A stretch of 26,722 bases of DNA from Hypholoma sublateritium FD-334 SS-4. Taxonomy: Eukaryota > Basidiomycota > Agaricomycetes > Agaricales > Strophariaceae. The stretch is from assembly GCA_000827495.1 (NCBI GenBank), contig KN817734.1:4487-31208 (forward strand). Direction: 5' to 3'. Made by a program: the position numbers and the translations under genes. The notes under the pieces are model-generated. The model was not told the DNA's origin. It was given only the letters and a program-made list of their open reading frames with translations, and ran no database searches. Positions 1 to 10,254 of this stretch are shown here, one piece after another (the stretch's first letter is position 1; each line of letters starts with the position of its first letter).

Positions 1-601
1 CGCCGGCTTTCCGCGGATGTTTTGTGTTTTTCTCAATGAGGAAGAAAGCTATTAATATAATTTTGGCAGATTTCGAAAGTGTGAGACAGGGCCTACATTT
101 TTGATTTTTCTATTTTTAGACNATATCACAAAATAGTACTAGGTATTTCTATCCTTACACAAGAGAAACCAGCAGCTGAGTGGATCTTTCCTAAATGTAG
201 ATTTCTTTAGAAATTTCACAATTTTTACTGACCGTGGGAATTTTCAACCTTTCAAGCTATCTATATCTGAATTTAGCAGCTGCCGGATCTATTTTTAAGC
301 ACAAGAAATGGGCAACTGGCTGTATTTCTATCAGTTTCTATGATTTAGGCAATTTTCGCATTTTTGAGGGACCGTGGGAATTTTGCAGGTCCTCAAGCCG
401 GCCTTGCCACCATTTTGCTCTTTTTTTCAAACTCAGCCACATGCCAGGTGATGCCGGCCATGGCATTGGGGNCCCAAGCAAGTATTTACACTGGGCAAGC
501 CTCAAAATTAGGCCTTGGGCAGTTGCCCAAGGCCCCGGGCAACTACCCTCCCNGATGCATGAACCTTAAGTGGCAACTGCCCATGTTTGATACATAATTA
601 C
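1..601. other. AT-rich spacer, no gene seen
   Basis: The stretch is AT-rich, has stops in all frames over most of its length and contains three isolated N bases near 122, 472 and 553. A 15-base direct repeat (GACCGTGGGAATTTT) occurs at 230-244 and again at 370-384, about 140 bases apart. The sequence becomes GC-richer from about 450, around the 511-534 palindrome. A possible 3' splice site (ATTACAG) ends near 602, where the coding-like segment starts. No transposon protein was recognised. Confidence 0.5.
511..534. repeat. 24-base near-perfect palindrome
   Basis: Arms GGCCTTGGGCA and TGCCCAAGGCC (11 bases each) are separated by a two-base GT spacer. Related GGGCAACT / TTGGGCA words recur within 100 bases on both sides (about 309, 491, 536, 573). 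It could form a hairpin or cruciform, or be part of a degenerate repeat family. Function is unknown. Confidence 0.6.
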
Positions 602-934
602 AGCAGCAGTGGTTGGTATATGCTCACTCTCCCGCATGTTCAATGGGTGGACCTGCCTTGGTCGCTGCTCTCATTCTCTTCCCCGCGCCGAGTGGAGGAC
701 CTCGCGCTGGGCGCCGTGGCGGAGTACATTTTCGCGCCGCTTACGGTTCACCACGATGGGGACAAGGAAAAGGCTCGGCTCAAGGACCTGAGCAGGCGCT
801 GCGCGCCGGACCGCGTGGAGGCGCGGTGTGTGGTTCGCGTGAAGGACCCCGACGAGCGCGATATGGTGCGCGACGGGGTGGCAACTGTCACGCGCATTCT
901 CGCGGACTTGCTGGCAAAGTGGAATGAGCTCTAA
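602..934 (+). CDS. 3' coding end of an unrecognised gene (partial)
   Basis: An open frame runs to TAA at 932-934. From about 640 its codons are strongly GC-biased at third positions, unlike the AT-rich flank, which argues for real coding sequence. The peptide contains an acidic/basic helical-looking part (RVEDLALGAVAEYIFAPL, then DKEKARLKDLSRRCAPDRVE) and ends VTRILADLLAKWNEL. The frame has an ATG at 587, but that start lies in AT-rich non-coding-like sequence. A splice acceptor near 602 is more likely, so this is probably a last exon whose upstream part is missing or lies outside the window. I do not recognise the family. A hairpin with 8-base arms (GAGCTTCG / CGAAGCTC) lies at 951-972, just after the stop. 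Confidence 0.45.
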   Translation, partial: SSSGWYMLTLPHVQWVDLPWSLLSFSSPRRVEDLALGAVAEYIFAPLTVHHDGDKEKARLKDLSRRCAPDRVEARCVVRVKDPDERDMVRDGVATVTRILADLLAKWNEL

Positions 935-3400
935 CGGTCGCCCACGTCATGAGCTTCGGACATTCGAAGCTCTCACATACATATTCTTAGATGCGCCCTT
1001 TCTTGGGTTAACAAGCGCACGGATACGCCCGCCCGCCCGCAATTTCTCCGCTATTGCTCTCATCAGCTTTACTTCCACCCCATCTAGCCATCGACATATC
1101 GATCGCATTTCGCCGCCGCTATTATCTCTTCCTTATTTATCGCATATATAACCCCGCTGTGCCGCTTTCCCATCTTGCCGTCCCGTATCGTGCTGCACTT
1201 GGACTTGTAGATGCTTTCCACCCCAGTCATCATCCATTTCATTTCATACCATCTAGCTACAATTTATGTACGTACATTTACTGGATCACTGTTTTCGAAG
1301 TACTATACCAGCTGTTTAATACCCCCAATCCTCTCCAGCTAGCGCCGTGTTGTGGCGCGGCTCAACCTTCGCCCGCGCGGCGTGAATAAAAGCATTGTTG
1401 TGGACTGAATTTGTGTGGATCGTTCGTTTAGAGTTGTGAACTACTTGTTGTGTGCTCTGGCGTATGCATGCACCAGGAAGCGAACCGTCACGGTGAGTCT
1501 TGGTGAGTTATAATGAGTCTTGGTGAGTGATGACGCGAGTGAGAAGCGACCGCGAAGAAGAGCCGCGAAGCGGCCGTTAATACACGTTGGAGTGGGCTGT
1601 GCTACTTATCGCTGGCCATCGCCCGAGCGTGCGCTTCCCAACTCATTCAAGGGCTTAGGGAGTGGCGATTTTCTCATTTGTGAACCATCGTATCTGATAG
1701 CTCTAGAGCACTTTGCTCATGGAAGGGTCTAGTGGAAATTAAACTGCCCTTTGTACAGCAGATATTTGAAAAGACAAATCAATTAAAAAATTCCGAGGGT
1801 GAACGAAGGAAGGCAAGTTATTGCCTTTGTCAAATCGCTGGCCTATTTTTGGCTCGCCTCGTGGGTACATACGTACATTTGAAGTAAATATCAGCTGCTT
1901 GGGCCCTGGGAAGGCGAGCGTATATCGTTGTTCGTCCGCGCGAAGGTACCCAGGAAGCCTTCGGGCATCCGAGGCTGGTATGGGCATAGGGCATGTATAT
2001 ATGATGTACATATGCTGCGAATGAAAGGGCTTGGGAAGGTTCAGGCTGGGCTGGATCCTGGGCTGGGCCGAGCGTGCGTGCGTGTTGGCGTATGGGATCA
2101 TGATCATGATCCTGATACCGCACGCGCGTGATTTGTGATTGCGTATGTGTGATTCCGATTTCAGTTCTTCAGATGAGCGGCGCTTCGCGGGTTCACGCTG
2201 GTCGGCTCGTGGGATGTGAATGAGAAATCCAGGTTGGTGTTCGATGTGGAAGCTTGATGGGGGGTGCGCGCGTAGGGCGCCATGTGTGTGCGCTGTGCGC
2301 TGGTGCCTGTGCGCGTGGCCGGGCGGTGGCACGCGAGGGATACAGAGGGCGCATGCGCATAAGTGCGAGATCGTCATGCGGCGGGCGCTATGCAATGCGA
2401 ATGACCTCTTTATATGCGCGGTGCTGGGTGCTGCGGCATGTCGGTGCTGCGGCCTGCTGTGGGCAATGACCTTCCTGCGTACACGCTGCTAGTCTCACTA
2501 AATTCGCTGTTTAGCGACGAAAAGGAAATCACTGAGTTACGATATGTATCAACGATGTATCGACGCACAACTGTATCACAGAAAAGAGCTGTCCTAGACG
2601 CACTAATATTTGATAAATCAAACCTTAGTTCAAGCACGGAATGCTTTACGTCATCTGGTCCAATGTCAAAGATTCTAACGCTGTTCCCTCGATCTCCGAA
2701 GTTAATCGATTACTCCGGCGTATCCGCTTGCTTGGAATAGTGCGTGGCGTACCATTGCCATGGGCGTCTCCAGGGCTGCGTACGCATGCGCCGGAACGTG
2801 CCACCATGCACGCCGTGGACGTGAGCGTGGGCGCGGACATGGGCAGCCGTTGACGTCGGTGACAAGAGGAGCGGGCACTTGTGATTGAGCGCATAATGTG
2901 ATTATCCTTTTGCGATCTGCCGGCGCTGTCAGCGTCTTTTTCTTTTTCTGAGCTCGCGACGTGCGCCGCGCCCAATGCGAGTAATACTGTCACTTACCCT
3001 CGACTTCTGCGTAACTGAATGTATGCATGAAAAAATTAATAGCAGTCAGAACTCACATCGAAGAGGCATTGAATACTTGATACGTACACTCTAGTTTACT
3101 CGCGACTTCAACTTATTTTCGTTCATATTCCGGCACAAGTTGGCCGAAATTGACGTCAAGACGTGCGGCGCGCAGCAGACTCAGGGCAGAGCACCGCAAT
3201 ACGGCCGCCCAAGCTAAAAGCGCGACCGCAGGAGGCTGCGTTGTGTAAAGTTACATAGATCAATAAGCATGTGGTCCGCTTGGAAGATCACGCGGCTCAT
3301 ACAACCCTATTGGTGAAAGAGTATATATCCTACATATGATGAATATGCTTAGCTTAAGCGCCTGTCCCATAGAGCGAATCCCACCTTAATGTGTGCAAAA
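935..3400. other. Spacer without a convincing gene
   Basis: Several open frames exist here, the longest being 218 codons on the minus strand at 1739-2395. Their composition is low-complexity (His/Arg/Pro-rich) and no domain is visible. There is a TATA-like CATATATAACC at about 1142-1152, a GAATAAAAGC word near 1384 and a duplicated TGAGTCTTGGTGAG at about 1494-1527. Such elements could belong to a decayed retroelement LTR, but matching ends and target duplications were not found. A small palindromic ATCATGATCATGAT lies near 2098. Confidence 0.5.
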
Positions 3401-3404
3401 CATC

Positions 3405-3777
3405 CAAACCGGGCGCATATTAGCGTCGACCGCGCAGACTACGGTGCGCTCATCGGGCGCGTGTTCAACGCCGAATTCGCTGCTGATAGGTGCATGAGGT
3501 GGAAGTCTAACTTAGACCAGACTTGAACTTCTTTGATCAGTGATTTTATCTAAACGCGTGGATGTCGCGTATTAGATTTAAAGCTGAACAGTGTACGCTG
3601 ATGCCAAGATTTGTCGTTATTCCGCAGTGCGGCGGCGGCGCCGTTTTCATGTTCTTTATGAGCGTGACTGGCATGCTTCACATTCTGGCAGTCGAGCGGG
3701 AAGGGAAGCTCAATTCATACTCACTGATCGCGGCCCTAATGAATTCATATGCAGGGAATTCGACGAAGAACATAGCT
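3405..3777 (+). pseudogene. Coding-like debris of an unrecognised gene
   Basis: Two protein-like segments lie close together in different frames. The first (about 3405-3525) includes VDRADYGALIGRVFNAEFAA. The second (about 3640-3777) includes RFHVLYERDW and ILTDRGPNEFICREFDEE, then stops. A possible acceptor (TTATTCCGCAG) precedes the second, so they could be exons joined by splicing. However, no consistent donor, start codon or continuation was found. I read it as a decayed gene, and the family is not recognised. Chance open frames remain possible. Confidence 0.25.
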
Positions 3778-4267
3778 GAATTACTTTCATCCCGCCCAGC
3801 GCGCTTCAAGCGTTGTCCATTGTCTTCAGACTTCAGGGTGGGTTCTCCATTGGCCGATAGTCTACCATAAGAACTTCAATTCGACAGAGTTTGGTGTCCC
3901 CCTGGAAGCCTCATTGTCGCTGGTCAGCCTTCTGGATAGCTTTTATTTCTTGAGATGAACGTATAGAAGGGAAAGTCATAGTACATTTCCATTTGCATGC
4001 ATGAAGTTCTGCAAACGGCATAGAAATGGCCGCGAGTAGCTTCAGTTCACGGGAAATTACTACACTGATTCGCCGTAGGACGCTTTCTCCAGAGCAGCAG
4101 CAGCATTGCTGACCAGTTTTTTTTCCGATACTCAAAACCCTAGGGAGATAATCAGCCCGTCAAAGTATGATCTTGTAATGAAGTTCATGCTCACCCTGCG
4201 ATGTAATTACGAGTACTCCCCTTGTCAGCAGAATAGACCCTGTCGATTCTGAGCGAAGGTGACGTAC
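3778..4267. other. Spacer, nothing recognised
   Basis: No coding frame with family features was seen. Short open frames on both strands look incidental. The right part (4190-4267) would be the intron and 3' flank of the hydrolase relic on the minus strand. Confidence 0.4.
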
Positions 4268-4750
4268 CATCCATGGCCATGACAGGATGAGGAGCATTTT
4301 TATACACTTCGACCTCAACCGGGACACCCGCAGCACGTAGCTTGTCCGCATAGCTTAAGCCCTCCGGACAGAGGATATCAAGTTCCACCAGCCCTAACCA
4401 CGCTGGCGGCAGACGCGCGGTGAGGGTATCCGGCGCGAAGAGCAGCGACGCGTCCCAGCATGTCCAGTCGTGGCTGTCTGGTAGCCGGCGATCGCGTCCC
4501 TGCGCGGGTCGCGGTCAAACTGGCTCTGAGTCCGCGCTGCGCCGGGTGCGCGCGCGGGGGTTGCTGAGCGATGCAGATGCAGACAAGGGCGAGGTTGGGA
4601 ATGGGGACGGGGAGGAGGGCGATGAGGAGGGCGATGCCCAATCCCCCACCAGCGCCTCTGCACCCATACCCACCTCCAATGGCTCCACGCAGTCTGGTGA
4701 CGTCCTCCTCTTCTCCCCGTGCTTGCTCTTGGGATAATGATTTCATTGGG
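4268..4750 (-). pseudogene. Alpha/beta hydrolase (HSL/esterase-like) relic
   Basis: The clear part is one exon, 4499 down to 4268. It reads HDWTCWDASLLFAPDTL, LPPAWLGLVELDILCPEG, YADKLRAAGVPVEVEVY and NAPHPVMAMDG. This is the C-terminal core of alpha/beta hydrolase fold-3 esterases, with the acidic-residue loop (ELDIL) and catalytic-His region (PHPVMAMD). A good acceptor (CGCGCAG) precedes it and a GTACGT donor follows ATG GAT G. Upstream, about 4590-4680, an open frame gives GAGGGLGIALLIALL, resembling the nucleophile-elbow helix. There the GDSAG motif reads CRGAG, so the serine is absent. The oxyanion HGGG part was not found, and after the donor the obvious acceptor leads straight to a stop. 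Substrate is unknown. It is probably a dead copy. Confidence 0.55.
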
Positions 4751-6064
4751 AGAAACCCTCTTGCGCACCCGCCTCTAGTTGAATACCATGTATTATACCT
4801 ATATTGGTGCAGTATCGTGATTCTGCTTGAATTGGAGTTGGATAGACGGTGTCTTAACTTTCAATTTTCTAGTTCAAGCGAGGTGCAGATCATGCATAAC
4901 TTTTATTTGACAGAACTACATGCCAACTACATCCCTGGGAGAATTTCAAAAAGTGATTCTCAAATTAAATAATCTCATGAGCATCCAGGGTATTTACTTA
5001 ACCGAATCCACTCTGGCTCCGCTCGTAAGCAGGTACTACTCCATACGTCGGTCGGGGCGCACTTACGGTTTCGCTGTGTTCAGGGTTTCGCTGGTGCACA
5101 CTGCCGCGTGACGGTTGGATACGCAGCTGAGCGTACGCAGCGCAAGTTAACTCGGACGTAGCGCCCACAGCACCGAATCAAGGTTCTCTCCTGCGGGGTG
5201 CGCATTTACCCGCGCCCTGCTCAACAGACACGCGCTATGCAGCTGAAGAGCTCAGCGGTCACGGGCCTCCAGCCAGGTATTGATCATTATCGTGCTCGTG
5301 TGTCATGGGAGTGGGCGGCAGGCCGGGACGCTCGTGCTTGTGCTGAGGTAGTGGACAGTGGGGAGCCCAAGCACTCGTGTAGCGGACAAAGCAAGGAAGG
5401 GGCGCTCGTCCTTGGCGTGCAATCGCGGGACGAGCGCTCGTGGTTGTGCTTGGGTCGTGCGGTGGCGGAAAGGAGGGGATATGTGACGAGCGGGTGTGGC
5501 ACGAGCATGAGCGCTCGTGCTCGCGCAGCTGGGAGGGATGGGTCGAGGATGATCGATGAGCATGGGTGGCTAAGAATAGCAGGGATAATGGGTATACACG
5601 AGCGCTCGTGAACACGGATAGCGTGTGGCATGAGTGGGCCACGAACGGATGGCGCTATAATTACCTTGTAAATTCCACGCCAGGCCCTACCACACCACAC
5701 TAAAACAGAACCAAGCCGCGGTCCACCATATTAATAAAACCTGACCAAGCAAATCACGACCTGACATGGCCACGACCCGAACTAATCAGTATGGTGTGCG
5801 CGATGATACCGGGTTTTTGTGAATTATAGGTACCCAAACTGAGCATAATGATAAATAATGGAAAATAATGTCATGACAGGCACTACCAGCTGCCAATTTG
5901 GAAGGGGATACTGCGAACAGAAGAAGCTACTTATATAGTTGTAACTTGTGCAATTTGGCGCGAATACATTCACTACTCTAGGCTTGAACAATGGGCAACT
6001 GAGTCCCATCGGCCCAAGTCCGTGAATCACTATACATTGTAGCAGACATATAAGTACTTGCACA
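4751..6064. other. Spacer with a palindrome cluster
   Basis: Apart from the motif cluster at 5280-5612, no feature is supported. Open frames at 5198-5700 on both strands are by-products of the repeated GAGCGCTCGT words. The minus-strand frame at 5824-6087 lies just downstream of the coiled-coil gene. It could only be coding if the good GTAAGT donor at about 6091 is used instead of reading to the TAG at 6065-6067. Confidence 0.4.
5280..5612. repeat. Cluster of GAGCGCTCGT palindromic motifs
   Basis: The 12-base palindrome ACGAGCGCTCGT occurs complete at 5430-5441 and 5598-5609. Near-copies lie at about 5402, 5487 and 5509-5518 (GAGCGCTCGTGC), and half-sites GCTCGTG / ACTCGTG at about 5292, 5330 and 5372. 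All fall within about 330 bases. Spacing is irregular, so this is not a simple tandem repeat. It could be a set of binding sites for a dimeric regulator or a decayed minisatellite. Confidence 0.5.
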
Positions 6065-6801
6065 CTAGTTGATGCCATTTGCGCCACTTACATAGGCTTG
6101 TAGGGTTGTTACGCCTACGGACTGGAGGAGACGACTACGACACTCTGCTAGAGTTCCCGCACTATCCATACCCAGCGCAGCGAGGGTTGCCCTGATTGTA
6201 GGACCTAGAAAAGATAGAAGTTACTTCTCTCTGGCGCTAATTAGGTCACGTCGAAACAAGTTGCACAAACCTGTTAAAGCATTTAGTTCAGAAATGGTGC
6301 CTGGGAAGCCGCCAATGGGATCACCGGTCATAACATTGACTAGTGGAACAAGGGGAGACGCAGGAGCATGCATAGTTGAGTTTTGAGAGCGAGCGATTGC
6401 ATTTCTAGTGCTAATCATTGAGGTGGTTCAGTATGTTCAACGTTGTAGCAAAATAAATGTATCCCGGAAAAAACAAACCTAAACATCATCTGCTTCTGCA
6501 GGCCCGCCACACCAACTTCGACCCCATGTAGCCTTGCTTTCAAGCCCTGCACCTTTTCTTCAACTGCTTGAATCTGTTGTTCGACACCCAAAAGCTGCTC
6601 TGAAATTCCGCTAAACTTGGTCTGAAGCCGGTCCTCAACTCCCTTGAGCTCAGAGCGGAGGGAAACTCCTAATTGGTTGATGGAGCGCTGGATATCCTGT
6701 AATCCAACCTGGGGTATGTTGGCCAGTTTAGCAATCTCGGTCGTGAATTGCTGAAGTCCTTGGTTCATAAGAACATAATTTGGCTGGAGAGGCTGAGCCA
6801 T
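6065..6801 (-). CDS. Coiled-coil protein of an agaric orphan family
   Basis: Three exons, 6801-6479, 6410-6271 and 6204-6065, give a 200-residue protein. Introns are 68 and 66 bases with GTTTGT donors and TAG acceptors, and phases match. It starts MAQPLQPNYVLMNQGLQQF. Residues about 40-105 form a long amphipathic coiled coil (repeated LKGVEDRL, GVEQQIQAVEEKVQGLKARL). The C-terminal half has SQNSTMHAPASPLVPLVNVM, TGDPIGGFPGTISELNALTG and then TIRATLAALGMDSAGTLAE. From memory this layout (NYVVMNQ start, coiled coil, PLVPL..TG.PI..FP, then G..LAEKR..L near the end) is common among uncharacterised Agaricomycete proteins. Function is unknown. The frame ends at TAG; a perfect GTAAGT donor 26 bases before it could give another C-terminus. 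No membrane segment or signal peptide. Confidence 0.75.
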
Positions 6802-7520
6802 GACAGTAAAGTGGGAGATGTATGCGCGGCGCGTGGCCCAAGATGTAGACGTGGCTTCGCCTTTCACATTAAGTAAGCACGTAGATGTCGGCCCGGGGTA
6901 TACAATTATAGCGTATGCAAAAATATATACACTGTCCCATGATGCTCTGCGTGCTTTGGTGTGTGTCTGGCTATATACAGAAACTCAGAGCGACGTTCCC
7001 GATCGGCACCTCGACAACCACCAATGCCCGCCGCCTTGCTCGAATGGTTCGCTCTCACCCTGAAACTCAGCGGCGTATAAATACCGCACCTACCTCCCAG
7101 AATGCCATATATCACGGTGTTCCACGGAAGCGCTTGGTTCTGGTGTCGCATATATGCGCAGGATAGTGCATAACGTGCTATAGCAGCTTGGAGAAACGCC
7201 TGAAAAATAAATGGACAGTTATGTATTCAATGATGGTGCGCACTGGCGCACGCGTGATGCTGACAGATTGATGAGGAATGCAGAGCATAGGGTAGGATTG
7301 TAGGTTACGCTGCATGGTGCCCTGAGCAATGCGCAGTGCACATTCAGGCTCTGATGCGTGATGTATGCGGCACTGAAGAGTATGCCATACTATAGAAAAT
7401 CCGGTAATGCCAAAGTCGTTTAGTTTCAGTGGAGTGACGAGTGGTAACTCCAAGTCGCATAAAATGAAGCATTTGGGAGTAATCAAATAGCGAGAAACTA
7501 CTTAAGCCCCGAATAAATTA

Positions 7521-8111
7521 TTGAGGATTTTAGGGGATGATATGACGTTTGGCAAGCACCGCCTTTACAACTACCTACCGCGAAGTACTCATTTCCCCCA
7601 ACATGGCCGCAGTGCTGTGTATCCGGCGGCGCCATCGCGCAGTGTGCTAAGGCGAGTCCAGACACATATTCCCCTCTTACCCATCCCCCTTTTTTCCATA
7701 TGCATGTGGTTCGCTCAACAGAGCTTATGTGTCTTCAAATCTCTGCTAGATATTTGCCTAGAATATGCCCTTGAATGGTCGAAACGGTGAGTGCTTTACG
7801 AGCACGATTTCCTAAGGGAGCTTTATAGGCGATTCCTCAGCGGCCAGCTCGAAAACCCTTCTCACTATGTTGTGGGGAATCCTATGGAAGCGGTCAGGGT
7901 GAGTTTGATTCATTTGGTGCTGCTTCCATGGAAGAGAGAGAAATGAAATAATAAAGCTGACGGAAAGATATTTCTGTGGGGTTCTGCGAGATGGAGGGGC
8001 CGAGAATGGAGGGTTCCAGGGGGATTCGCTTTTTTAACTTCAGGTTTTACGTTGCCGCCACGCCATTTGGTAACACTCCGTCGGGAAACTCCATCTTCCA
8101 AACCTTCTTGA
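7521..8111 (+). CDS. Tentative three-exon hypothetical protein
   Basis: A continuous frame from ATG 7521 reaches a GTGAGT donor at 7787 after LLDICLEYALEWSKR. A 42-base intron (7787-7828, ending TATAG) returns to the same frame with RFLSGQLENPSHYVVGNPME. A second GTGAGT donor follows at 7899, and an acceptor after CTGACGGAAAG at 7967 leads to a frame ending TGA 8109-8111. The model gives 159 residues with matching phases. Because 42 is a multiple of three, the unspliced reading differs only by an internal TGA, so this could also be a gene with a nonsense mutation. The middle part looks like protein; the first 60 residues and the last exon are weaker. No family is recognised. Confidence 0.3.
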
Positions 8112-10254
8112 AGATTTTTGGGGAAAATTGTCTTCTTCCTTGTTGAATCTTGAGAATATTACCAAAACAAAAATTAGATATAGTATGATTATATTCGAAG
8201 ATTTTCTGTAAGCGACGGCGAGTCGTTGGTGACGCGTGCAAAAGGTTTGATTCTTGTGGGAATGATGACAAAAACGGTAGTTGTAATTCAAGTATTTCAC
8301 AGAAAATCCTCTATAAAGAACCTTGGACGTGAAAGACAAGGTGTTCAGAGGGCTTTGAGCAGCGGAGAGAGTGGGTAATACAAAGGTCCGGTTATTGCCG
8401 TCGTTGTGTAGGATGTGAGGAATAATTTCACTACAATTTTGCTCAAGCATGTAGGTTGTAATTCGGAACAGAGTCCCACCTCGAGAAAGGCGAGTCCATC
8501 AAAGTCACTATGTACGAGTTTAATTATCCAATACTGAAAACTATTTTATCAAGCCGTTTCTTGACTCAAACTTTCAATAATATCTGCTAGTAGCCGCTCT
8601 TCTAATTCGCTTTCGGCACATGAATCCAATGAGATTGAGGACAGTGGCCCACCAGAAGACACTGATGGAAAGATGAACCAGCACTGAGGCGAGTCTGAGT
8701 TCAGCGTCTCTAGGAAAATCTAATTCTGGTTCTGATATCCCAATGGAAGGATGAGATGACTGTTGAATCGCATGTGAGTTGTACACGAGGACTTTACAGT
8801 CAAGCCAGAGCGAGCGGCGCACAGCCAGTCACAGGACGAGAAAAGGTTGATCCCTGCTGTTCAACTACCTTATATGAACCTCGGAATTTGTAGCTAGACA
8901 GAGAAACTATTTACGGGGCTGTGCTTAGACTGGGTCCATGCGGTATGAGTGATGCTACAATAAGTGCGTAAATGAGTCTAGGAAATATCTCAAAGTATCA
9001 AAGCCTTCTATATACTATACATACCTATCTAATCCTCCGAATCGGCTTGTCGTTCGCAGTCTCTCAAGATCTCAAGTCTAACTTGTATTCATCACCCCAG
9101 GGCTTCCGCGGGCCGCCGCTCCTTTTGAAATCAACTCGACGAGCCATGCTCGGTTCGACTTTAGCCGTTCTCAACCTATATTACAAGTACATCAACGCCC
9201 ATTGCATCGCTACCAACGCAGAGGACACCTCTAGAACGCCCATCAATGATCCTCGTACTTATAAGCGCCCGCCATCATGCATCGGCCCAAAATATTGACC
9301 TTCCTATCAAACCCTTTCGATAAACGCACTGCATGTTAGCTACAAACCACGGTAGCCGACCCTAATGCAGCAACCAGCACCTGCGCCCAATAAGTCATCC
9401 ATACATTATCCACCGCCCGCAACAGCGGCCCCGCGCACGCACTCCCACAGAGGTTAAAATTACGCCGCCGTCACTTGGTCGAAGTGGTTATAATTACCCT
9501 GCTTATCATTCCGCGCGTCATGCATGCGCACATCCCCATCGTACGCTGGGACCCCCGTGGTCCTACGTACGTCGGCGGCACGGCGACCGACCACCGCCCA
9601 GGCCGAGCAAGACGCTGGGCCGCTGCTCAGAGACCTCAAAGGAGTCTTCTCGCCGCGAAAAACAACACCGACATGCCACCGAAAACGTAGACGCGATGAA
9701 AAACGCCGCTCAGCGCAGCGCCACTATCATTGGGATGCAGACGGTATCGAACCAAGGCATAGAAGTGGCGACTTGCTACGCCAACAGTCACCATGGGCGA
9801 AAGAAGCGGCCAAGAAAGAAATCACTCGGAAGCAAATAACCCAACGAAACAAAAAAAGCAACCCATGAAGGAAGGTACCCAAGCCCCGCCAACGACGACC
9901 TCGGTCACCGAACAACACTCATTCAAGCCCACAGGCGCCAAAACCAAAGGGGCATGCAACACATCATCATTAAACATAGCCCGCATCCGCGGGCGTATAT
10001 AGGCACACAGCGCAATACGAAATTCGCAGGCGAGCTCAGAAGGGAGGAATGGGGAAGAAGCAAAACGGGGGACTAATACGTAACGGATGAGGTACGGTGT
10101 TCGAAGGAAAGGGCACAGAAAGGACCAGACAAAGCGGACGGGCAAGTATGCGGGGAGAGAATGGGCACTCGCAAGGCGAAATGGGCAGGGGGTCAGCACC
10201 AGCGGCGGGGTGGGAGGCGCTACGTGCCGGCGCCGCAGTGGGGTCGAGTGAAGC
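8112..10254. other. Spacer, no supported gene
   Basis: Open frames of 74-136 codons on the minus strand (8040-8450) and 82 codons (8574-8822, with one hydrophobic stretch) lack support from splice sites or recognisable motifs. The minus-strand frame entering 9822-10254 is the shifted-frame read-through of rho1, and its lower part would be the rho1 3' flank. 9300-10100 shows nothing beyond low-complexity short frames. Confidence 0.4.

Noticed and set aside
954..1480. Possible solo LTR (TATA-like box, AATAAA word)
   Set aside because: No matching partner repeat, no TG..CA ends with a target duplication, and no primer-binding site could be identified.
1739..2395. 218-codon open frame on the minus strand
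   Set aside because: It is His/Arg/Pro-rich with no domain, the opposite strand is also open in places, and no splice signals or homology memory support it.
7785..7790. In-frame TGA as proof of a pseudogene
   Set aside because: A 42-base GTGAGT..TATAG intron removes the stop and keeps the frame, so the nonsense reading is not required.
8040..8450. 136-codon minus-strand frame
   Set aside because: Some stretches look protein-like, but no family, splice pattern or codon bias supports it, and it overlaps the tentative plus-strand exon at 7968-8111.
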